The translations under genes and the position numbers were made by a program. Positions 17,893 through 26,201 of a stretch of DNA of 64,000 nucleotides are shown here, in pieces. Under the pieces are notes generated by a model. That model was not told the DNA's origin and ran no database searches. It saw nothing but the letters and a program-made list of their open reading frames with translations. How positions within the stretch are numbered: position 1 is the first letter of the stretch; every line of letters begins with the position of its first letter. Origin of the DNA: an uncultured Kordiimonas sp. (GTDB lineage: Bacteria > Pseudomonadota > Alphaproteobacteria > Sphingomonadales > Kordiimonadaceae); the NCBI GenBank assembly GCA_947503575.1, contig CANNDZ010000001.1:744001-808000 (forward strand), read 5' to 3'.

Positions 17893-18570
17893 TTATCCGA
17901 GCCGGATCGCGCCGTCCGGCAGTTCGGCAGCGGCAATCACGGCAGTTTCGTTGGCAGCTGCCTCTCGCCACTTCATCATCAACGGGTTATCCATGACGGC
18001 AGTCATATAGGCGCGGGCGGTGTCGTTGACAGCGATGCCGTAACTTTCAAACCGGGTCACCACGGGCGCATACATCATGTCTGCGGCGGAGAAGCGACCA
18101 AACAAGAAGTCACCGCCTTCGCCAAATGTGCTGCGGGCTTCCAGCCAAATATCCTCCACGCGGCGCACATCGGCAGCAACTGCGTCGCTGAGTTTTAGCC
18201 CCGTGTGCCGGGCGCGCAGGTTCATCGGTGCATGGGTGCGCAGGGCCATGAAAGCGCTGTGCATTTCTGCCGCGATGGAGCGCGCGAAGCCGTAGGCACG
18301 ATTGTCTTCTGGCCACCAGAATTTTTCGGGCACAAGGCGGGCGCAATAGTCAATGATTGCAAGGCTGTCCCACACCAGCGCATCGCCGTGTTTCAAAACT
18401 GGCACTTGCCCGGCCGGGGAATGCTTCAGGAGCGCCGCTTTGGAAGACGGTGTATACAGGTCGATCTTGACCTCATCCATTGGTAGCCCCGTGTATTTTG
18501 CCGCAAGCCAGCCGCGCAGCGACCAGCTGGAATAATTTTTGTTGCCGATAACGATGGTGAGTTCGCTCAT
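17893..18570 (-). CDS. glutathione S-transferase family protein
   Basis: 225 aa, cytosolic GST length. The N-terminal thioredoxin-like domain begins ELTIVIGNKNYSSWSLRGWLAAKYTG, with Ser/Trp residues at the usual catalytic position, then the cis-Pro motif GQVPVLKHGD and VWDSLAIIDYCA, which bind glutathione. The all-helical C-terminal domain carries FLFGRFSAADMMYAPVVTRF, the N-capping/hydrophobic-staple segment. Detoxification or isomerase activity is inferred from the family only. The gene is isolated; its upstream region is shared with the gene at 18.95 kb. Confidence 0.92.
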   Translation of the reverse strand: MSELTIVIGNKNYSSWSLRGWLAAKYTGLPMDEVKIDLYTPSSKAALLKHSPAGQVPVLKHGDALVWDSLAIIDYCARLVPEKFWWPEDNRAYGFARSIAAEMHSAFMALRTHAPMNLRARHTGLKLSDAVAADVRRVEDIWLEARSTFGEGGDFLFGRFSAADMMYAPVVTRFESYGIAVNDTARAYMTAVMDNPLMMKWREAAANETAVIAAAELPDGAIRLG

Positions 18571-18948
18571 GCCTGCCCTCTCAATTCTTCATACGGGACC
18601 AGTCTTGCATCAGCGTATATCGCGTTCAAACGAGATTAGGTTGTCGAACAAGCAAGAATAAACCCACGCCGGTAGTGGCATGAGGCTGGGACTACACTAT
18701 AAATCAGAAAAGGCCTTTTACCTTGGTACTCAAAAAAGCCTTCCACTGCTTCCCGGCCAGCGCAAACAGCGTGCTGCATTGGCAGCTCCGCCAACCTCAG
18801 GCGATTATTGATTATAAAAATTACTACTATAGCACCACAACCATAGAAAATTCCTATCGAAAGTCAGTTGAAACTGTCGTCCATACATGAAGAAAATATG
18901 GTATTAAACTCCATAGGATTGCTCACCTCATAAGTGAAAGGATCTATC
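18571..18948. other. divergent intergenic region, nothing further identified
   Basis: 378 bases between the leftward GST and the rightward thioredoxin-fold gene. The right half is AT-rich and must contain a promoter. I see no ORF, RNA gene, palindromic operator or repeat that stands out. Confidence 0.4.
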
Positions 18949-19548
18949 ATGAGATATACTAGATTTTCTTTTCTAACCCTATGTTTTGTATCGTTTTTCA
19001 CTGCTGCGAGCGCCGTACAAGCTATTGATATTCGTGACTATCTTGTCGCGGAAGCAAGCCTTCTGGAGCCGACTGTTAGCGGGATAAACAGCAGTCACAT
19101 TTCTGTCCGGATGCGTCAGGGTGATGAAGAATCTAGGCTTGTGAACCTGTCCGAAAAGCGAGGTAAAGTACTTGTTCTCACCACATGGCACGAGAGAAGT
19201 GGTGCCTCGCGTGTTAATCTGCGCCAACTGCAAAGGTTGCAGAGAAAATTAGGTAAGGATGTGCTGGAAGTTATTGCCATTCATGACAGTGGCATCCATT
19301 TCGCCCGAGTGGCAAGGGAGATGGAGCGCTTAGGCTTCGGTGACTTGACGGTCGCTCAAAGCTTCGGTCCTCAAGTGATGCGTGATCTGGCGTTTCAGGC
19401 GGAGTTTTCTATGAACAGGGGTGGGCGTTTCACTTGGGTTATCGACCCGAAAGGTGAGTTTCGTTTGCTGACCGACACCATATTGTACTGGGTCGATATG
19501 CCAGCAGTTATGGAATTGATTGAGGCGCTCATTGAAGGCGACGTTTAG
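18949..19548 (+). CDS. periplasmic thioredoxin-fold protein lacking the CXXC
   Basis: 199 aa from the ATG at 18949, which has GAAAGGA six bases upstream; the track's GTG at 18934 lies before that site. A signal peptide (MRYTRFSFLTLCFVSFFTAASAVQA) is followed by a TlpA/AhpC-like pattern: GKVLVLTTWHERSGASRVNLRQLQRLQ, a later VIAIHDSG, and WVIDPKGEFRL containing the cis-Pro-like segment. Where TlpA proteins have WCxxC this one has WHERSG, so disulfide chemistry is unlikely. The fold assignment rests on pattern reading. A small hairpin follows the gene. Confidence 0.72.
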   Translation: MRYTRFSFLTLCFVSFFTAASAVQAIDIRDYLVAEASLLEPTVSGINSSHISVRMRQGDEESRLVNLSEKRGKVLVLTTWHERSGASRVNLRQLQRLQRKLGKDVLEVIAIHDSGIHFARVAREMERLGFGDLTVAQSFGPQVMRDLAFQAEFSMNRGGRFTWVIDPKGEFRLLTDTILYWVDMPAVMELIEALIEGDV

Positions 19549-19557
19549 ACAGCCTAG

Positions 19558-19575
19558 GGCAGACTGACGTCTGCC
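19558..19575 (+). terminator. weak hairpin after the thioredoxin-fold gene
   Basis: GGCAGAC-tgac-GTCTGCC forms seven base pairs with a four-base loop, nine bases after the stop codon. It is followed by agcattactttt, so only a partial U-tract exists. The opposite strand ends the hbd gene 90 bases away, so it may serve both directions. Confidence 0.45.
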
Positions 19576-19662
19576 AGCATTACTTTTGCCATTGGCCCTG
19601 GCATCGCATTTATGTCGATAACAGGGCCATCATTACCGCCCCGGGCCAACCGTGTCGCCAAC

Positions 19663-20535
19663 TTACCGTGTCGGGACGGGCATGTCGCCGTGATAGTCGT
19701 AAAAACCGCGCCCTGTTTTGCGGCCCAGCCACCCGGCTTCAACATATTTCACGAGCAGCGGGCAGGGCCGGTATTTGCTGTCGGCCAGGCCGTCATACAG
19801 CACCTGCATAATCGACAGGCAGGTATCCAGTCCAATGAAATCCGCGAGCGTCAAGGGCCCCATGGGGTGGTTGGCGCCCAGCATCATCGCGTTATCAATG
19901 GCTTCCACGCTACCCACACCTTCATACAGGGTGTAGATGCCTTCATTAATCATCGGCATCAGGATACGGTTGACGATAAAGGCCGGAAAGTCTTCCGAAA
20001 CAGCGGTGGTTTTCCCCAGTTTTTCGGTGAAGGCAGAGAACTTTTCAAACGTGTCATCTGCCGTGGCGATGCCGGGGATCAGTTCCACCAGTTTCATGAT
20101 CGGCACCGGGTTCATGAAATGCACGCCCATGAACTTGTCAGCACGGTCCGTGCTGGCCGCAAGCCGGGTGATGGAAATGGACGAGGTGTTAGAGGCCACC
20201 AAGGCGTCTGCCTTCAGGTGCGGGCACAGGTCCCGGAAGATGGCTTTTTTGATGTCTTCGTTTTCGACGGCGGCTTCAATCACCAGATCACAGGCGTTGT
20301 GCGCGGAAAGCTGGTCAGAAAGCGTGATACGACCCAGTGCTGCGTCCATGTCAGCCGGGGTGATTTTGCCTTTGCCAGCCTGGCGTTCCATGTTGCCGCG
20401 AATAACCGCAAGGCCGTTTTCTGCTTGCTCCATTGTGACATCCGTCAGAACCACATTGAGGCCGGCGAGCGCACTAACATGTGCGATGCCGTTCCCCATT
20501 TGACCGGCGCCAATAATGCCAACTGTATCAACCAT
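19663..20535 (-). CDS. hbd: 3-hydroxybutyryl-CoA dehydrogenase
   Basis: 290 aa from the ATG at 20535, with GGTGAG upstream; the longer track start would place that site inside the gene. It oxidises (S)-3-hydroxyacyl-CoA with NAD+. The N-terminal Rossmann motif VGIIGAGQMGNGIAHVSALAG, the catalytic His in FMGVHFMNPVPIMKLVELI with the paired Glu, and the dimerisation-domain end ADFIGLDTCLSIMQVLY are all present; length is typical. It lies downstream of etfBA on the same strand, separated by a strong terminator, which suggests its own promoter. Role: beta-oxidation or polyhydroxybutyrate/acetoacetyl-CoA metabolism. Confidence 0.95.
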   Translation of the reverse strand: MVDTVGIIGAGQMGNGIAHVSALAGLNVVLTDVTMEQAENGLAVIRGNMERQAGKGKITPADMDAALGRITLSDQLSAHNACDLVIEAAVENEDIKKAIFRDLCPHLKADALVASNTSSISITRLAASTDRADKFMGVHFMNPVPIMKLVELIPGIATADDTFEKFSAFTEKLGKTTAVSEDFPAFIVNRILMPMINEGIYTLYEGVGSVEAIDNAMMLGANHPMGPLTLADFIGLDTCLSIMQVLYDGLADSKYRPCPLLVKYVEAGWLGRKTGRGFYDYHGDMPVPTR

Positions 20536-20596
20536 CGTTTTTCTCACCATTGTTGCGCGCCCATCCGGTCACGCGCGTCTTTGAGTTACTATAGAC

Positions 20597-20626
20597 AAAA
20601 AAGGCGCCAGTTGAAGGCGCCGTTTT
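20597..20626 (-). terminator. Rho-independent terminator of the etfBA operon
   Basis: GGCGCC-ttcaact-GGCGCC on the minus strand is followed directly by TTTTTT. It lies 65 bases beyond the etfA stop and before the hbd start. The opposite strand also ends in a GTTTTT run, so it could be bidirectional. Confidence 0.85.
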
Positions 20627-20690
20627 TACAGATTTTTGCTGCAGCGGCCCACACCGCCCCAATGGGGGTATGGGCCAACGGCGTATTAGG

Positions 20691-21617
20691 CTAAAGCGCA
20701 GCTTCCAGGGCTGGCACGGCTTCAAACAAGTCAGCCACCAGGCCAAAGTCCGCAACCTGAAAGATCGGCGCTTCTTCATCTTTGTTAATGGCAACGATGA
20801 TCTTGCTGTCTTTCATGCCTGCCAGGTGCTGGATCGCGCCTGAAATGCCCACAGCGATGTAAAGCTCTGGCGCGACGATCTTGCCGGTTTGACCAACCTG
20901 ATAGTCGTTGGGCACAAAGCCCGCATCAACGGCTGCACGGGATGCCCCAACGGCCGCTCCCAGCTTGTCAGCAACCTTTTCAATGATCGCGAAGTTTTCG
21001 CCGGAGCCCATGCCGCGACCACCAGAGATGATAATTTTGGCAGATGTCAGTTCGGGTCGATCTGATTTGGACAGTTCAGAACCCACAAATTCGGACTTAC
21101 CATCTGTCGTAGCGGCACCAATTGCTTCAACAGAAGCGGAACCGCCTTCGGTGGCCGCTTTTTCAAATGCTGTTGCCCGCACGGTGATGACTTTTTTCGT
21201 GTCTGATGTTTGCACGGTTGCGATGGCGTTACCGGCATAAATCGGGCGCTTGAAGGTGTCTTCGCTCACCACTTCAACAATGTCAGAAATTTGCGCAACA
21301 TCCAGGGCGGCTGCAACCCGCGGCATAAAGTTTTTACCTGTGGTGGTGGCGGGCGCAAGGATGGCGTCGTAGCCATCTGCAACGCTGAGCACCACAGCTG
21401 CCAGTTCCTCGGCCAGGGTGTGAGCGTAGGCTGCATCGTCTGCAACCAGTACTTTGGACACACCGTCGATCGCAGCAGCGGCTTGCGCCGCACTGTCACA
21501 ACCAGACCCGGCAACAAGGGCATGCACGTCGCCGAAAGCTTTGGCCGCGGTTACCGCAGACAAGGTTGCATCCTTAACGGACGCATTGTCATGTTCAACA
21601 AATACGAGGGCCGTCAT
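20691..21617 (-). CDS. etfA: electron transfer flavoprotein subunit alpha
   Basis: 308 aa, typical length. The C-terminal FAD-binding domain has [41 protein letters not shown] and the late [23 protein letters not shown], all ETF-alpha signatures. With EtfB it carries electrons from acyl-CoA dehydrogenases to ETF:quinone oxidoreductase. The start codon overlaps the etfB stop by one base (TAATG), so the two are translationally coupled. Terminated by the hairpin at 20.6 kb. Confidence 0.97.
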   Translation of the reverse strand: MTALVFVEHDNASVKDATLSAVTAAKAFGDVHALVAGSGCDSAAQAAAAIDGVSKVLVADDAAYAHTLAEELAAVVLSVADGYDAILAPATTTGKNFMPRVAAALDVAQISDIVEVVSEDTFKRPIYAGNAIATVQTSDTKKVITVRATAFEKAATEGGSASVEAIGAATTDGKSEFVGSELSKSDRPELTSAKIIISGGRGMGSGENFAIIEKVADKLGAAVGASRAAVDAGFVPNDYQVGQTGKIVAPELYIAVGISGAIQHLAGMKDSKIIVAINKDEEAPIFQVADFGLVADLFEAVPALEAAL

Positions 21618-22363
21618 TAGATTGCTCCCTTTTCTTTAAGGTTCGAGACCAGCTCTTCCACGCTTTCAACCATAATACCGGCTTCCCGCTTGGGTGGTTC
21701 TTCTACCTTCAGTGTGGTTAGGCGCTGGGTCATATCGACGTCAAAATCGCCAGGCGTTTTTTCATCAATCGGCTTTCTTTTGGCCTTCATGATATTTGGC
21801 AGGCTTGCGTAGCGTGGCTCATTGAGCCGCAGGTCTGACGTGATGATCGCCGGCAAAGCCAGTTTTACTGTTTCAAGGCCGCCGTCAATTTCACGTGTCA
21901 CGTTCACGGAACCACCATCCACAGTTACTTCAGACGCAAATGTGCCCTGTGGCCAGCCCAAAAGCTGAGCGAGCATTTGCCCCGTTTGGCTGTTGTCGCC
22001 GTCAATCGCCTGCTTGCCCAGCAGCACAATATCCGGGCTTTCAGCTTCAACGATACCCTTTAGGACCTTGGCAATAGCGAGCGGTTCAGCGTCGGCGTCG
22101 TGTTCAACCAGAATGCCGCGATCCGCACCCATGGCAAGCCCGGTGCGGATGGTTTCCTGTGCGGCTTTTGGGCCGATCGAAACAATAATAATTTCTTCCG
22201 CAGTTCCCGCTTCTTTGAGCCGGATGGCTTCTTCAACGGCGATTTCATCGAAGGGGTTCATCGACATTTTGACATTGGCGAGTTCAACGCCGGTGTTGTC
22301 GGACTTGACGCGAACTTTCACGTTATAGTCCACCACCCGTTTGACGGGTACCATGATTTTCAT
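21617..22363 (-). CDS. etfB: electron transfer flavoprotein subunit beta
   Basis: 248 aa from the ATG at 22363, the family's normal length and ten bases after GGGAG; the track start adds 14 residues. Recognisable by [20 protein letters not shown], the AMP-binding stretch [29 protein letters not shown] and the ETF-beta signature [44 protein letters not shown]. Forms a heterodimer with EtfA in the cytoplasm. First gene of the etfBA operon. Confidence 0.97.
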   Translation of the reverse strand: MKIMVPVKRVVDYNVKVRVKSDNTGVELANVKMSMNPFDEIAVEEAIRLKEAGTAEEIIIVSIGPKAAQETIRTGLAMGADRGILVEHDADAEPLAIAKVLKGIVEAESPDIVLLGKQAIDGDNSQTGQMLAQLLGWPQGTFASEVTVDGGSVNVTREIDGGLETVKLALPAIITSDLRLNEPRYASLPNIMKAKRKPIDEKTPGDFDVDMTQRLTTLKVEEPPKREAGIMVESVEELVSNLKEKGAI

Positions 22364-22543
22364 GGGTTTCATTCTCCCGATGTGTTGCTGAGGCAAACGC
22401 CCCAAAAACCTGGTGATTGCGGGTCGCGCATTGTAGTGCGCGAGCCCTTGGATTCATTAGGCTGAACAGCGTTATCGTATCGCTTTTGCCGAGTCAATCA
22501 TGACCCGACGTAAAGCAGCGCCCGATAGCAGCATGTCAAGGCC

Positions 22544-23110
22544 TTAGCGGTTGGCCCCCGGAACCCACAGCACGTCGTTTGCGCCGTTGTCATTCAGGTG
22601 CCTTGCCAGAACAAATAGGTGGTCCGACAGCCGGTTCAAATATTTTATTGCTGTCGGGTTGATAGGTTCTGCCTTGGATGCGGTGATCGCTACCCGTTCC
22701 GCGCGGCGCACAATGGTGCGTGCAAGGTGCAGATAGGCGCTGGCGGGGGACCCACCGGGCAGGATAAAACTGGTCAAGTCAGCCAGGGTATCATTCATGG
22801 CGTCGATTTCCTGTTCCAGCCGGGTGACTTGTGCTTCGGTCGCGCGCAGCACCATATCGGAGGGCGTGAAATCATCGCCGGGGGTTGCCAGGTCCGCGCC
22901 AACATCGAACATGTCGTTCTGTATGCGGCTCAGCATACTGTCGGCGGGCCCGGCTGTGGACAGTCGGGCAATGCCGATCGCCGCGTTGGCTTCGTCAACC
23001 GTGCCATAAGCCGCCACGCGGGCATTGTCTTTGGTCAGGCGTCGGCCGCCAGCCAGCGATGTTTCGCCGCCGTCGCCGCCCCGGGTGTATATTTTTGTCA
23101 GTTTAACCAT
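22544..23110 (-). CDS. cob(I)yrinic acid a,c-diamide adenosyltransferase, PduO type
   Basis: 188 aa. Transfers the adenosyl group of ATP to cob(I)alamin to make coenzyme B12. PduO/MMAB hallmarks: the N-terminal ATP-binding KIYTRGGDGGETSLAGGRRLTKDNARVAAYGTVDEANA, then the TRRAER-like VRRAERVAITAS and YLNRLSDHLFVLARHLN. The presence of the enzyme suggests that the cell uses an adenosylcobalamin-dependent enzyme such as methylmalonyl-CoA mutase. It follows the twin-TM gene by seven bases on the same strand, and the pair probably forms an operon. Confidence 0.95.
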   Translation of the reverse strand: MVKLTKIYTRGGDGGETSLAGGRRLTKDNARVAAYGTVDEANAAIGIARLSTAGPADSMLSRIQNDMFDVGADLATPGDDFTPSDMVLRATEAQVTRLEQEIDAMNDTLADLTSFILPGGSPASAYLHLARTIVRRAERVAITASKAEPINPTAIKYLNRLSDHLFVLARHLNDNGANDVLWVPGANR

Positions 23111-23117
23111 GGTATCC

Positions 23118-23306
23118 TCAGGCTGTTGCGGCAGTTAAAACAAGTAACAGCAAGGTCAGGGCCTGCAGCGCAACCCGCGCCTGCATCAGTTTGTTACCAT
23201 ATTTGCGGTTAAAGTCGGAGCCTTTAGCCATGCCAATTGCACCAGTGAACATGACAACCAACGTCGCGAAAGCCGAAATTAGCGCCAGGATGAACAGAAG
23301 TTTCAT
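23118..23306 (-). CDS. small twin-transmembrane protein (HIG1-like)
   Basis: 62 aa from the ATG at 23306; the track's 141-aa ORF reads in from upstream non-coding sequence. Two hydrophobic helices (LLFILALISAFATLVVMFTGAIGMA and MQARVALQALTLLLLVLTAATA) flank the cytoplasmic turn KGSDFNRKYGNKLMQ, the arrangement of HIG1-domain/twin-TM proteins seen in alphaproteobacteria. HIG1 proteins are linked to cytochrome oxidase assembly, but the role of this branch is not established. It is co-transcribed with the adenosyltransferase. Confidence 0.85.
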   Translation of the reverse strand: MKLLFILALISAFATLVVMFTGAIGMAKGSDFNRKYGNKLMQARVALQALTLLLLVLTAATA

Positions 23307-23435
23307 TTTGGACTCACTTGAATCATGATAGGCCACTACTATACTGGTCCGTGCAAGCGCAGCAATGCCAATTGTTGGCAACAGCGCATCCGCGACACCG
23401 TGTCTCAAGGCGTGAATGAAAAAGGGTACCTGATA

Positions 23436-24437
23436 ATGAAGATAACCTTGTTGAAATTGGTCTCTTATTTGACACTGGTTTTTGGGGGCGCCAACGCAGC
23501 GCAGGCACAAAGCGGTGAAATTTTTGCTGATGGAGTTTTGCAACCGTCACTGCAGGCCGCATTTGATGCAGTGAACCCAGGCGGTATTATCCGAATTGAA
23601 CCCGGCGTTTACACGGAAGGCGCTACGCTGAAGGAAGGCCGGGACGGTGTGTTAATCAGTGGGGCACCCGGCGTTGTGTTTGATGGTGCCAAAGTTGGCG
23701 GCAAGGGTACGTTTGTCCTGAAGTCAGACAATATCACCATTGATAATATCGAATGCAGAAACGTTGCGGTGCGAGACCGTAACGGTGCGTGCGTACGCTT
23801 GGAAAACAAAAATCTGACCTTGCGCAATGTTAAGTTCATCAACAATGAAAATGGTGTTTTGACCACGGCTGGCGCAGAAAAAATTCTGATCGAAGACAGT
23901 TTATTTGAAGGTAACGGCAAAGCCGGGCGCGCCCACGGCGTGTATGTCAGCGGTGCGGACCAGGTAATTGTGCGCCGTAGCCGTATCATTGGGTCCAAGG
24001 ACGAAGGCCATGGCTTGAAAATACGCGCGCGGTATCTGCTGGTGGAAGATAGTGTGGTTGCATCGCTTGAAGGCGTGGATAGCTATTTGATTGATATCCC
24101 CAATGGCGGCACGGCTGTTGTGCGCAACAGCTTGTTGGTTGAAGGCGCGAACACCGCAAACTGGTTTATTCTTTCTTTCGGGGTTGAAGGCGCGAAATTT
24201 GACCGTAATTCGCTGAGGCTTGAGAAAAACATCATTGTGACGGACCGCGAAGGTGGGTCCAAATTTATTAACTTGGCTGAAGGCATGCCCACTCCGTCCC
24301 TGAGCGGCAACGTGATTGTGGGCGACATTGAGTATGACTGGCCAGGCGGTAACTATTTTTTCGATAGCCGCCGTGAGCTGAAATGGCCCGATGCGCCGGA
24401 ACTGCCCGAAGTTGACCTTGGCACCAAGGGCCAGTAG
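23436..24437 (+). CDS. secreted right-handed parallel beta-helix protein
   Basis: 333 aa from the ATG at 23436 (AAAGGG about ten bases upstream), giving a signal peptide MKITLLKLVSYLTLVFGGANAAQAQ. The mature chain has regular 22-24-residue coils (IRIEPGVYTEG, VLISGAPGVVFDGA, ITIDNIECRNV, LTLRNVKFINN, ILIEDSLFEGN, VIVRRSRIIGS, LLVEDSVVASL) typical of pectate-lyase-like beta-helices. No catalytic Asp/Arg set for pectate lyase or polygalacturonase is evident, so it may bind or modify polysaccharide, but this is inference. Monocistronic. Confidence 0.85.
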   Translation: MKITLLKLVSYLTLVFGGANAAQAQSGEIFADGVLQPSLQAAFDAVNPGGIIRIEPGVYTEGATLKEGRDGVLISGAPGVVFDGAKVGGKGTFVLKSDNITIDNIECRNVAVRDRNGACVRLENKNLTLRNVKFINNENGVLTTAGAEKILIEDSLFEGNGKAGRAHGVYVSGADQVIVRRSRIIGSKDEGHGLKIRARYLLVEDSVVASLEGVDSYLIDIPNGGTAVVRNSLLVEGANTANWFILSFGVEGAKFDRNSLRLEKNIIVTDREGGSKFINLAEGMPTPSLSGNVIVGDIEYDWPGGNYFFDSRRELKWPDAPELPEVDLGTKGQ

Positions 24438-24497
24438 GGCATTTCTAAGTTTCTAGTCGACTTGGCGATATTGACTATATATCGCAGGTGACCAGCT

Positions 24498-26072
24498 TTA
24501 GCCGTTGTAGCTGTTGATGAACGACGTCAGGTCGTCCGTGCCCTCAATCAGGCGGCGCTGCAGGTCAATCTCCCGGTCTATTCTGCTTTCAATCTCGCGG
24601 CCTTCGTTTGATGTCATGAACTGGCTTAAAAACGGGGATTGGCGCAGCCAGCGAATGTCCCGCCATCCCAGATTTATGGCCTGAGCAAGATGCCGCCCCA
24701 CTTCGGCCGGATGACCAAGCGCTGCCGCAATTTCAGCCAGATGAACATGTGATCCTGCCCAGGTGTCGGCTTCAAGATCTGCAAGTGTAGCCGGATGAAA
24801 CAGGTCTTTTGGTTCAGGCGTTTTGCCAGAAAGCGCTGTTAACGCTGCCAAATCCTTATGGCCACTGGCACCAGCAGCTTCAAAAAGCTTTTTGGCTTCC
24901 TGCATGTTGCCAAGCATTAATGCCGCGCGCCCGCGCAGTTGCAGAATTTGTGGTGCAAACCGGTCATCTCCTGTGGCTTGATCCAGAATTTCCAGCGCTG
25001 TTTCGGGGGTGCCATGCCTTAAATGTGACCTGGCGACTTCGCTGAGTACAACAATCTGGCCGGGGTTAAGTGATAGAGCCTTAGTGTACCAGTCTGTGGC
25101 TGCCGGATGGTTAATCAGTTCCAGCATTTGTGCAACCTGAATTTCTGAATACCGGGAGGTTCCGCCCGCTTGTTTTGCGCGTGCCTCAAGCAATAAGGCC
25201 TGATGCAGATTGCCCTGAATCAGTTGGGTATGGGCGGCGCTGGAGATTGCAGCCGTGTTGTTGGGGTCGATCTGGTAGGCATATTGGTAAGCTGACAAAC
25301 TTTCGTCTAATCGCCCCTGGGAGCCAAGCGCATAGGCAAGGGCGGACCATGCATTGCTGCTGTCCGGGCGTTCAGCAATCAGGGACCGTGCAATCGTTTC
25401 TGATTCCTGTTCTTCCCGTTCCCCGCCGCCAAACTTTGTTGTTTTGGTCGAAAGCGCAAAACTAAGCGAAAGACGGGCACCAAAATTGTCAGGTTCTTGC
25501 GCCAAAGCTTCCCGTAACATAACAATAGCGCGGTCGGTTTCCCGGGCCTGATGAAGGCTGAGTTGTTGACGCGCGCGCTGCACCAAAATTGCTGTTGCCG
25601 ACTTGGGTTCAATGGTTGCAACAGGCTCTGTTGCTTTTGGCTCAGGATCGTGTGTCGCCACGGTCGAAATAATGGCAAAAAGCGCCAGGACCAGTCCAAC
25701 CAGGGCGAACGCTGCGCGGTGGCGGGGCATAAACCCGGCAGGTGCCTGGTCGGTTGTTGCGTCAGTCTTTTCTGCCGACCCCACGGTCGCATACCCCTGG
25801 CCACGAACTGTGCGTACATAAGCGGGGTTTTTTGGATCGTCACAAAGGGCCTTGCGCAAAAGGGCAATCCTTTGTGCAACGGTTTCATCACTTACGTGGT
25901 CTGCCCGCCAGACGGAGCGGGCAAAATCGGCAATATCCACTGGCTCTGGTGATGCTTCCAGCAGTTTGACGAGCGCGTCAAAACTCAGATCAGGCAACCT
26001 GACCACACGATCACCCAACTGAACGGTGCGTGCTTCGGTATCAACCAGTAAGTCTTTCAAAACATAGCGCAT
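24498..26072 (-). CDS. ToxR/CadC-like one-component regulator with periplasmic TPR domain
   Basis: 524 aa. Residues 1-100 are an OmpR-type winged helix (VRLPDLSFDALVKLLEASPEPVDI, then VAQRIALLRKALCDDPKNPAYVRTVRGQGYA). One transmembrane helix lies at about 117-138, and the rest is a TPR-rich periplasmic domain (AWSALAYALGSQGRLDESLSAYQYAYQIDPNN and similar). No receiver domain, so it senses directly across the membrane. It is divergent from the serine hydrolase gene, with inverted repeats between them, which suggests that the hydrolase is its target. Confidence 0.9.
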   Translation of the reverse strand: MRYVLKDLLVDTEARTVQLGDRVVRLPDLSFDALVKLLEASPEPVDIADFARSVWRADHVSDETVAQRIALLRKALCDDPKNPAYVRTVRGQGYATVGSAEKTDATTDQAPAGFMPRHRAAFALVGLVLALFAIISTVATHDPEPKATEPVATIEPKSATAILVQRARQQLSLHQARETDRAIVMLREALAQEPDNFGARLSLSFALSTKTTKFGGGEREEQESETIARSLIAERPDSSNAWSALAYALGSQGRLDESLSAYQYAYQIDPNNTAAISSAAHTQLIQGNLHQALLLEARAKQAGGTSRYSEIQVAQMLELINHPAATDWYTKALSLNPGQIVVLSEVARSHLRHGTPETALEILDQATGDDRFAPQILQLRGRAALMLGNMQEAKKLFEAAGASGHKDLAALTALSGKTPEPKDLFHPATLADLEADTWAGSHVHLAEIAAALGHPAEVGRHLAQAINLGWRDIRWLRQSPFLSQFMTSNEGREIESRIDREIDLQRRLIEGTDDLTSFINSYNG

Positions 26073-26108
26073 GATCGAAGTCTAACCTTGTTTGAAACCG
26101 GGTGCTTC

Positions 26109-26127
26109 AAGAAAATTCAATTTTCTT
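26109..26127. promoter_or_regulatory. inverted repeat in the regulator/hydrolase intergenic region
   Basis: AAGAAAAT-tca-ATTTTCTT is a perfect 8-3-8 inverted repeat between the divergent ToxR-like regulator and serine hydrolase genes. A second, wider pair (TGTGAC at 26130 and GTCACA at 26152) follows immediately. Both are candidate binding sites for the regulator; which strand is regulated is unknown. Confidence 0.5.
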
Positions 26128-26201
26128 CATGTGACCAAACGGGTTCCTGGCGTCACATTTTCTGCCGATGTTTTAGTTGGATCGATTGTGAGGAGATAAC
26201 A

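Noticed and set aside
19612-20694. 360-aa plus-strand ORF antisense to hbd
   Set aside because: Composition is a shadow of the hbd codons (many His/Gln/Arg), no ribosome site, and hbd is certain on the other strand.
26130-26157. CRP-type site (TGTGA...TCACA)
   Set aside because: The half-sites are 18 bases apart rather than 6, so it does not fit a CRP/FNR operator.
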